A stretch of DNA of 50,823 nt from Methylococcales bacterium (GTDB taxonomy: Bacteria; Pseudomonadota; Gammaproteobacteria; JABHGC01), in contig JABHGC010000068.1 in NCBI GenBank assembly GCA_018672285.1, positions 1 through 50,823 on the forward strand. The letters are read 5' to 3'. Positions within the stretch are counted from its first letter, which is position 1; each line of letters opens with the position of its first letter. A program made the position numbers and the translations under genes. Below are positions 41,122 to 50,823 of the stretch, piece by piece. Below the pieces are notes generated by a model, which was given only the letters and a program-made list of their open reading frames with translations, did no database searches and had not been told where the DNA came from.

Positions 41122-41943
41122 ATGCAAAGATCCATTTTAGCCTTACTGTTGATGCTGCCACTCCTGTTTGGCTGCTCTTTACTGCCAGATCAAGACGATG
41201 ATGAAACCAAAGATTGGTCGGCTAGCAAATTTTTCTCTGAGGCAAAAGCGGCTGTTGCTGGCGGTGACTTTGAAACCGGTATTAAGTACTTTGAAACGTT
41301 ACAAGCCCGTTACCCTTTTGGCCGATACGCTCAACAAGCACAATTAGAAGTCGCTTACGCTTATTATAAATTTGAAGAGCCAGACTCATCAATTGCGGCA
41401 TGTGACCGGTTCATTAAAGAAAACCCTCGTCACCCAAATGTGGATTATGCTTATTACCTAAAAGGCCTGGTTAACTTTAACCGCGGTATTGGCTTTATTG
41501 AGCAATACGTACCCACAGACTCTTCTCAACGTGACCCGGGTTCTGCTCGTGATTCTTTTAAAGATTTTTCAACCCTTTTGGCTCGTTACCCTAATAGCAA
41601 GTACGCTAAAGACACCCGCCAACGCATGGTTTATTTAAGAAACACATTGGCTCAACATGAAGTCAATGTTGCCGATTACTACTTAAAGCGTCACGCCTAC
41701 ATCGCCGCTTCCAACCGTGCCAAGCAAGTCATTGAAAATTTTGAGAAAACACCGGCTGCCGCTGATGGCATTGCCGTATTAATGGAGTCTTACGCTTTAA
41801 TGGGGCTAGAAGATTTAAGCAGTGATGCAAAACGAGTACTGACCTTAAACTACCCTTCTCACCCAGCCTTATCCGAAGTTGGTGGTCGTGACTACCTGAA
41901 CCGCTCTGCGTTTGAAACGTTGTTTGGCTTAGACGAGAACTAA
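41122..41943 (+). CDS. bamD: Outer membrane assembly lipoprotein BamD
   Basis: Lipobox LLFGCS; YFETLQARYPFGRYAQQAQLEVAYAYYK. Confidence 0.95.
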   Translation: MQRSILALLLMLPLLFGCSLLPDQDDDETKDWSASKFFSEAKAAVAGGDFETGIKYFETLQARYPFGRYAQQAQLEVAYAYYKFEEPDSSIAACDRFIKENPRHPNVDYAYYLKGLVNFNRGIGFIEQYVPTDSSQRDPGSARDSFKDFSTLLARYPNSKYAKDTRQRMVYLRNTLAQHEVNVADYYLKRHAYIAASNRAKQVIENFEKTPAAADGIAVLMESYALMGLEDLSSDAKRVLTLNYPSHPALSEVGGRDYLNRSAFETLFGLDEN

Positions 41944-41967
41944 TCGTCAAGCTGTTTATTTGCACAC

Positions 41968-42006
41968 AAAAAAAAGCGCATTGATTTAGGTCAACGCGCT
42001 TTTTTT
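41968..42006. terminator. Bidirectional terminator between bamD and glnB
   Basis: A-run, AGCGCaTTGA-6-TCAAcGCGCT, T-run. Confidence 0.85.
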
Positions 42007-42027
42007 ATGTCACGGTGCAAACGATTG

Positions 42028-44054
<2,027 letters not shown>

Positions 44055-44135
44055 TTTGTCGTAGTTGACGAGATTGTCAGGCTTACTGCTACAGATTTCA
44101 ACTAAGAACTGAAACCGGTCACGCTAAGCCTCTGA

Positions 44136-46343
44136 CTATTTGCGTTTTGGACGTTTTTTAGCCGATTTTTTTGCACGAGGCGGAAGGCCGGTATGTTGTG
44201 TTTGAAAGTTACCTCGCCCAGTTTTACCTGACTGGCCACTGTTCTTTTTCCGAGGAGACTGATAGTCACCTGTACCCGCAGGTTGATAGGTTGGAATCAA
44301 ATGCGTTTTACTATTACCAATAAGATCGCCTCTACCCATCGACACCAAAGCATCTCTTAACAATGGCCAGTTATTGGCATCGTGATAACGTAAAAAAGCT
44401 TTATGCAAGCGCCGCTGCTTCACGCTTTTCACCACTTTAATTTTATCCGATTTGTAGGTCACTTTAGCCAGCGGATTATTACCACTGTGATACATCGCCG
44501 TTGCCGTTGCCATTGGCGATGGGTAAAAAGCCTGCACTTGGTCAGCTCTAAAGCCATTTTCTTTTAACCAAAGGGCAAGGTTCATCATATCTTCATCGGT
44601 TGTACCAGGGTGTGCTGCGATGAAGTATGGAATGAGATATTGCTCTTTACCGGCTTCCTTGGAAAATTTATTAAACAGCTTTTGAAAGCGAGAAAACGTC
44701 TCGATCCCAGGTTTCATCATCTTAGAAAGTGGCCCACTCTCGGTATGCTCTGGGGCAATTTTCAAATAGCCACCCACGTGATGCGTCACCAATTCTTTCA
44801 CATACTCAGGGGACTCAACCGCTAAATCATACCTCAAGCCCGATGCGATAAAGATTCTCTTAATACCTGGTAGATCCCTCGCCTCTTTATAAAGCTTAAT
44901 CAATGAGGAATGATCCGTATCCAAATTTTGACAAATACCAGGATAGACACAAGACGGTTTACGGCAAGCCGCTTCAATTTCACGGCTTTTACACGCCAAT
45001 CGATACATATTGGCCGTCGGGCCACCTAAATCTGAGATAACACCGGTAAACCCTGGCACTTTATCTCTAATGTCTTTAATTTCATCAATAATAGATTCTT
45101 GCGATCTATTTTGAATAATCCGGCCTTCGTGCTCGGTAATCGAACAGAAAGTACAACCACCAAAGCAGCCTCGCATAATGTTCACCGAAAAACGGATCAT
45201 GTCGTAGGCTGGGATTTTTTTCTTACCATAGGAAGGGTGAGGCACTCGTGCAAAAGGCAGCGCAAACACATAATCCATTTCATCGGTCGATAATGGGATA
45301 GGTGGCTGGTTTAACCATAAATCTCGAATACCATGCTTTTGCACTAATGCCCGTGCATTACCGGGGTTCGTCTCAAGGTGTAACACTCGGCAAGTATGGG
45401 CATACAACACCGGGTCACTCTTTACCTCACTAAATGATGGCAAGCGAATGACCGTATTATCCCTGTGCATATTTTTATGCTTAATAAACTCAACCGGCTG
45501 CTCATTACTCTCAGGCAGAGCTTTATCTCGTGCTGCCCCACACTCAGGTTTGGCTTGAGTATTCACATACGGGCTAATAATTTTATCCACCGTACCAGGC
45601 TGATCAATCCGGTTAGACTCAAACTCCACCATACCCTCGGGTGTGTCTCGCCTGACAAAAGCCGTCCCCCGAACATCGGTAATGTCTTGAACCGCCTCAC
45701 CGGCTGCCAAACGATGGGCAATATCCACAATCGCTCTTTCAGCATTGCCGTACACCACCATATCTGCGGCGGAATCAATCAAAATAGATTGACGGACTTT
45801 ATCTTGCCAATAATCGTAATGGGCAATCCTGCGTAAAGACGCTTCAATACCACCAAGAATAATCGGCACCTCTTTAAATGCTTCTTTGCATTTTTGGCTA
45901 TACACCAAACTGGCCCTATCTGGCCGACTCCCGGAAAGACCACCAGGTGTATAAGCATCATCTGAGCGAGGTTTTTTATCCGCAGTGTAACGGTTAATCA
46001 TGGAGTCCATGTTGCCGGCGGCAACACCAAAAAAGAGATTAGGCTTACCCAGTTTTTCAAAGTCTTTTTGAGAGCTCCAGTCTGGCTGGGCAATAATCCC
46101 CACTCGAAAACCTTGCGCCTCTAGCAGCCGACCAATAATCGCCATACCAAAACTGGGGTGATCCACATACGCATCCCCTGTGACGATAACAATGTCACAA
46201 CTATCCCAGCCGAGCTCGTCCATCTCTTGACGGGACGTTGGCAGAAAAGGCGCGATGCCATAACATTCCGCCCAATATTTGGGATATTCGTATAGTTTTC
46301 TAGCGTTTTTCACAAGGACTAACCACGGGCTCACAGCAACCAC
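44136..46343 (-). CDS. YgiQ family radical SAM protein
   Basis: [25 protein letters not shown], long basic C-terminus. Confidence 0.95.
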   Translation of the reverse strand: MVAVSPWLVLVKNARKLYEYPKYWAECYGIAPFLPTSRQEMDELGWDSCDIVIVTGDAYVDHPSFGMAIIGRLLEAQGFRVGIIAQPDWSSQKDFEKLGKPNLFFGVAAGNMDSMINRYTADKKPRSDDAYTPGGLSGSRPDRASLVYSQKCKEAFKEVPIILGGIEASLRRIAHYDYWQDKVRQSILIDSAADMVVYGNAERAIVDIAHRLAAGEAVQDITDVRGTAFVRRDTPEGMVEFESNRIDQPGTVDKIISPYVNTQAKPECGAARDKALPESNEQPVEFIKHKNMHRDNTVIRLPSFSEVKSDPVLYAHTCRVLHLETNPGNARALVQKHGIRDLWLNQPPIPLSTDEMDYVFALPFARVPHPSYGKKKIPAYDMIRFSVNIMRGCFGGCTFCSITEHEGRIIQNRSQESIIDEIKDIRDKVPGFTGVISDLGGPTANMYRLACKSREIEAACRKPSCVYPGICQNLDTDHSSLIKLYKEARDLPGIKRIFIASGLRYDLAVESPEYVKELVTHHVGGYLKIAPEHTESGPLSKMMKPGIETFSRFQKLFNKFSKEAGKEQYLIPYFIAAHPGTTDEDMMNLALWLKENGFRADQVQAFYPSPMATATAMYHSGNNPLAKVTYKSDKIKVVKSVKQRRLHKAFLRYHDANNWPLLRDALVSMGRGDLIGNSKTHLIPTYQPAGTGDYQSPRKKNSGQSGKTGRGNFQTQHTGLPPRAKKSAKKRPKRK

Positions 46344-46613
46344 CCATTATCGGTTATTTATTACACACTGAAAACCTTTTATACCAATGGAGTTTTTTCT
46401 ATTTTAAAAATCAGTTGATCAACAAACAGAAAATGGTGGGGTGTGATATTGACCAGGTATTGTTCACACGCGCCTCAATTCTCGATTTCATTGTGGGAAC
46501 AGGGTCTGCGCCTGTTTGAGCGAAGCGAGTTCGCAGCCCCCCAAAATGGGGAGGTCACTTGAGGATCAAGCGGGTGCCAATGCCAGATCAACACAGCAAC
46601 CCACCGGAAAACA

Positions 46614-47483
46614 TTAAGCCATTTTCCGCTTCAAAGCCTCACCCATCTCAGTTGGAGAACGAACCGTCGTCACACCTGCAGCCTCTAACGCTGCAAATTT
46701 CCCATCAGCGGTCCCTTTACCCCCACTCACAATGGCACCCGCATGCCCCATTCGTTTACCAGGAGGTGCAGTCACACCCGCAATATAAGCCACGACAGGT
46801 TTAGTCACATTGGCTTTAATAAACTCTGCCGCCTCTTCCTCAGCCGTACCACCAATTTCTCCAACCATGATAATGCCTTCAGTTTGCGCGTCATCCTGAA
46901 ACAAGGTTAAGCAATCAATAAAGTTCATTCCCTGAATCGGGTCACCACCGATGCCAATACAGGTACTCTGCCCTAAACCCGCATTGGTCGTCTGAAATAC
47001 CGCTTCATACGTTAATGTCCCAGAACGAGAGACAATTCCAACACTACCAGGGTTGTGAATATTGCCAGGCATAATGCCAATTTTACACTCACCAGGGGTA
47101 ATAACACCCGGACAGTTTGGCCCAATTAAATAGCCATCAAACCCTTGCAAAGCCGATTTCACTTTGAGCATATCCAATACAGGAATGCCTTCTGTAATAC
47201 ACACAATCACTTTAATCCCCGCATCTGCCGCTTCTAAAATAGCATCTGCTGCAAAAGCTGCTGGCACATAAATCATAGAGGCATCAGCATTAGCGTCTTT
47301 TACCGCATCTGCTACCGTATTATAAACAGGCCGGTCTAAATGCGTTTGCCCACCCTTTCCAGGCGTGACACCGCCAACCAACTGAGTACCATACGCAATC
47401 GCTTGCTCAGCATGAAAGGTGCCTTGCTTCCCGGTAAAACCTTGAACAATGACTCGAGTCTCTTTATTAATTAGTACACTCAT
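46614..47483 (-). CDS. sucD: Succinyl-CoA synthetase alpha subunit
   Basis: [33 protein letters not shown]. Confidence 0.97.
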   Translation of the reverse strand: MSVLINKETRVIVQGFTGKQGTFHAEQAIAYGTQLVGGVTPGKGGQTHLDRPVYNTVADAVKDANADASMIYVPAAFAADAILEAADAGIKVIVCITEGIPVLDMLKVKSALQGFDGYLIGPNCPGVITPGECKIGIMPGNIHNPGSVGIVSRSGTLTYEAVFQTTNAGLGQSTCIGIGGDPIQGMNFIDCLTLFQDDAQTEGIIMVGEIGGTAEEEAAEFIKANVTKPVVAYIAGVTAPPGKRMGHAGAIVSGGKGTADGKFAALEAAGVTTVRSPTEMGEALKRKMA

Positions 47484-47493
47484 AATGGCTCCC

Positions 47494-48657
47494 TTATTGC
47501 GCTGCCAGCTTAACGACAGTTGCCGCAGCTTCGGTTAAATCGGTAGACGCGACAATATCCAAACCACTGTCTGCCAGTAATTGTCGCCCTAAATCCACAT
47601 TAGTCCCCTCTAAACGGACCACCACTGGCACACTCACCTGCACCTCTTTCACCGCCGCAATAATACCCTCTGCAATTAGATCACAACGGACGATTCCACC
47701 AAAAATATTAACCAATATTGCCTTAACGTTGTCATCCGATAAAATCAATTTAAACGCTTCACTCACCCGCTCTTTGGTCGCGCCACCACCCACATCTAAA
47801 AAGTTAGCTGGCGTACCACCTTGCAACTGAACTAAGTCCATTGTCGCCATTGCTAAGCCAGCACCATTCACCATGCAACCAATGCTGCCCTCTAAAGTGA
47901 TGTAGTTTAAATCAAATTGTGCGGCTTTATGCTCTTTCTCATCTTCCTGAGAAGGGTCTCTCATCGCTTGCAAATCAGGGTGACGATACAGCGCGTTGTC
48001 GTCCACATTAATTTTGGCATCGAGTGCCATTAGGCTGCCATCCCCCTTTACAATGAGTGGGTTGATCTCAACCAAACTCACATCTTTTTCAATAAAAATT
48101 TGATACAGCGCCATCATGATTTTACCCAGCTGCTTAATCTGAGCACCATCAAAGCCTAAGCCAAAACCCAACTCCCGACATTGATACCCTTGCAAGCCGG
48201 CGGCAGGGTCAACATGGGTTGTGAGGATTTTCTCTGGCGTTTTTTCAGCCACCTCTTCAATGTTCATCCCGCCTGCTGCTGAGGCCATAAATACAATTTT
48301 TCGCTCAGCCCGATCCACTAACGCCCCTAGATATAGCTCTTGAGCAATATCAGATGTTTCCTCAACCAAAACCTGATGAATTGGGAGCCCTGCAGCCCCC
48401 GTTTGCTTGGTGATTAACACGTCACCTAGCATGCCACTCGCCGCCGTAGCCACATCCGCTACACTGGTGACCAACTTAACACCACCCGCTTTGCCTCGCC
48501 CGCCGGCATGGACTTGTGCTTTAACCACCCAGGCGTCACCACCCAACTCAGAGGATTTTGCACTGGCCTCATCGGCAGTGCTGGCAACTAACCCTTGAGG
48601 GATCGCAATACCATAATCGGCAAACAACTGTTTTGCTTGGTATTCATGGAGATTCAT
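47494..48657 (-). CDS. sucC: Succinyl-CoA synthetase beta subunit
   Basis: [34 protein letters not shown]. Confidence 0.97.
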   Translation of the reverse strand: MNLHEYQAKQLFADYGIAIPQGLVASTADEASAKSSELGGDAWVVKAQVHAGGRGKAGGVKLVTSVADVATAASGMLGDVLITKQTGAAGLPIHQVLVEETSDIAQELYLGALVDRAERKIVFMASAAGGMNIEEVAEKTPEKILTTHVDPAAGLQGYQCRELGFGLGFDGAQIKQLGKIMMALYQIFIEKDVSLVEINPLIVKGDGSLMALDAKINVDDNALYRHPDLQAMRDPSQEDEKEHKAAQFDLNYITLEGSIGCMVNGAGLAMATMDLVQLQGGTPANFLDVGGGATKERVSEAFKLILSDDNVKAILVNIFGGIVRCDLIAEGIIAAVKEVQVSVPVVVRLEGTNVDLGRQLLADSGLDIVASTDLTEAAATVVKLAAQ

Positions 48658-48804
48658 GGTGACTCCTTTTTATTAAAAGTATGTGTAACGGTTCATCTTA
48701 ACAATATAGCCCATCTCAAATATGCTTAGAAGGCACGTTTACAAACAGCCAGCTTTTAGGGAGTGTGGTATCATCCTAAAAATTGAATTTATTAGGATCA
48801 CACA

Positions 48805-49044
48805 GTGAAAATTTTACTGATATTACTTGTTGTCTGGGCCATAGCCTTCATCGTCCGCATCCTGATGCGTAGCCAGAAGCCAGCCACTCAGATCCCCTCT
48901 AGCAAAACAGACAAATTACACAAATGCGCTTTTTGTGGTGTTCATTGCCCTGAAGATGAAACCTTTCGCTATAAAGACAATGCATTTTGCTCAAAAGAAC
49001 ACCTGGATCAATATTTTCAATATAAAGATGACAAACCTGAGTAG
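48805..49044 (+). CDS. PP0621-like small membrane-anchored Cys protein
   Basis: 79 aa; N-terminal TM then CAFCGVHCPEDETFRYKDNAFCSKEH; directly upstream of the pilS-like gene. Confidence 0.75.
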   Translation: MKILLILLVVWAIAFIVRILMRSQKPATQIPSSKTDKLHKCAFCGVHCPEDETFRYKDNAFCSKEHLDQYFQYKDDKPE

Positions 49045-49046
49045 CC

Positions 49047-50624
49047 ATGGCACATTTTTACCACGACCGAGATGATTGGAAACCCCTCCGCGTCCTGTTT
49101 GTATACCGCATATTTTTAGCGATTGTATACCTTGCTATGTTTTATGCAGAAGCTGGCGACAAAGAGTTTGGCTCCTACAACCGATTTATCTTCGCCATCA
49201 CCAGCCATGCCTATTTTTTATTCGTCGCTTTAAGCCTCATACCACTACATTTCAAGCACCCCAGCTTTCAACTACAAGCACACGGCTTTACTATTGTTGA
49301 TATCACCACTTTACTTTTCTTAATGCATGCTAATGGCGGCATTCACAGTGGGCTAGGTATACTACTCGTCATCACCACCGCGTCCATTGGCTTACTCTCC
49401 AGCCGAAAAATGGCCTTATTTCACCCTGCTGTTGCCACACTAGGGTTATTTTTTGAAACATTTTATGCCAATTTACTGAGCCAAAGCCAAAGCAGTTACA
49501 CCCATGCAGCCACACTTGGCTTCACACTATTCGCCACAGGCTTCCTCACTCACACCCTATCCCAACGTGCCAAAAAGAGTGAGGCATTAGCAGAGCAGCG
49601 CGGTGATGACCTAGAGTCCATTGAACAACTCAATGACTATATTGTGCAAAACATGCAATCCGGTGTGATTGCGCTGGATAAAAATCACCGAGCAGTGGTG
49701 ATCAACGACACCGCTTCCAATCTTTTACAACACCCTGAAGCCACCGCAGGCATGCCACTTAAGCACCTCTCCCCGGAACTTAATACTCACATAAAAAACT
49801 GGTTAAAAAACCCCAACCAACCCAAACAAAGCCAGTTTTATTTACACGGCACCTCGCTCCAGTTACAAATCTCGTCTATTAAACTCGGTGCCTACCGAAT
49901 CGCCATCATCATTCAAGATAACGCCGAAATTATGCAGCAAATGCAACAAATGAAGCTCGCCTCACTTGGCCGCTTAACGGCCAGCATTGCCCATGAAATC
50001 CGCAATCCACTCGGCGCTATAAGCCATGCTAATCAACTACTTAATGAATCTGAAAACCTGGATAAAATTGATACAAGGATGATCGAAATTATCCAGAACA
50101 ATACCAACAGAGTGAACGGCATTATTGAGAATGTGCTACAGCTTTCTAGACGCAGCAAGTCTAAGTCACAAAGCATTCTACTCAAACCTTGGCTAGACGA
50201 ATTTGTCACCGAATATGTACAAATAAAAAACATCACCATCGACGAACTCACATACTCCGTCACCCCTGAAGACCTTGCCATCCAGTTTGACCCAAGCCAA
50301 CTTCACCAAGTATTAACAAGCCTCGCTAACAACGCTCTGTGTTATGGCCGAGACACACAAGGCCACATTCAACTCAGCATCATTGCTGCCACGGATGAAA
50401 GACCTTATATTGATGTATCTGACCATGGCGCAGGCGTGCAACAAGAAAACATTCAGCAGCTGTTTGAGCCATTTTTCACCACAGAAAATGCAGGCACAGG
50501 CCTAGGGCTTTACCTCGCCAAAGAAATGAGCGAGTGCAACTATGCAAAACTTGAATACAGAGAAAGTGAGATCGGCGCCTGCTTTAGACTTACCTTTACG
50601 CCCAGCCAAGATGAAACCGAATAG
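49047..50624 (+). CDS. PilS-like sensor histidine kinase
   Basis: N-terminal multi-TM, PAS-like region, H-box ASIAHEIRNPLGAISHANQLL, GTGLGLYLAKE. Confidence 0.88.
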   Translation: MAHFYHDRDDWKPLRVLFVYRIFLAIVYLAMFYAEAGDKEFGSYNRFIFAITSHAYFLFVALSLIPLHFKHPSFQLQAHGFTIVDITTLLFLMHANGGIHSGLGILLVITTASIGLLSSRKMALFHPAVATLGLFFETFYANLLSQSQSSYTHAATLGFTLFATGFLTHTLSQRAKKSEALAEQRGDDLESIEQLNDYIVQNMQSGVIALDKNHRAVVINDTASNLLQHPEATAGMPLKHLSPELNTHIKNWLKNPNQPKQSQFYLHGTSLQLQISSIKLGAYRIAIIIQDNAEIMQQMQQMKLASLGRLTASIAHEIRNPLGAISHANQLLNESENLDKIDTRMIEIIQNNTNRVNGIIENVLQLSRRSKSKSQSILLKPWLDEFVTEYVQIKNITIDELTYSVTPEDLAIQFDPSQLHQVLTSLANNALCYGRDTQGHIQLSIIAATDERPYIDVSDHGAGVQQENIQQLFEPFFTTENAGTGLGLYLAKEMSECNYAKLEYRESEIGACFRLTFTPSQDETE

Positions 50625-50771
50625 CAGCCACACTTTTGCGCCTAACCCTGTATTTATATGGAGTTTTAAAACCGATTACCACCAAATTTAGTGCAAATAC
50701 GCTAAACTTATGAAGCGTATGCATAATTATCACTAAACACTTTCAATTACAGCATCCATATCCAGGGTAAA

Positions 50772-50786
50772 TGAGAATAATTCTCA
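50772..50786. promoter_or_regulatory. Fur-box-like palindrome
   Basis: TGAGAATaATTCTCA, perfect 7-1-7 palindrome versus Fur TGATAATnATTATCA. Confidence 0.6.
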
Positions 50787-50823
50787 ATATGCAATTTATA
50801 TTGTGACGGGGAACTATTTGAAA

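Overview
This window looks like a gammaproteobacterial chromosome core region of fairly low GC. No phage, transposon, integron or CRISPR array was seen. Recognisable blocks, mostly on the minus strand: tig-clpP-clpX-lon-hupB-tRNA-Val-tRNA-Asp-ppiD; tRNA-Leu; an LpxL-type acyltransferase; CPBP protease; acyl-CoA ligase; panB/pepN/panC; pcnB-folK; a pomA/pomB-like stator pair with PilZ, fmdB and aspS; an SDR; clpB; glutamate-family dehydrogenase; def-gcvR-pgeF-rluD; bamD; glnB-nadE; ygiQ; sucCD; and a PilS-like kinase. The genes are ordinary, but several deserve a second look. Four proteins appear to have lost family catalytic motifs: a beta-CASP MBL protein with nearly all metal ligands replaced, a CobS-like membrane protein lacking the Asp motifs, a PlsC-like protein with HX5D and no FPEG, and a REC/GGDEF/EAL-like protein. 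The last of these also has an in-frame TAG 17 codons after its best start codon. Other points: a PomB-like protein with a ~250-aa acidic, Trp-punctuated tail, a candidate intergenic sRNA downstream of aspS, RpoH-type promoters at lon and clpB, and a Fur-box-like palindrome at the right edge after a pilS that has no adjacent pilR. All family calls are by eye from the translations; no searches were run.
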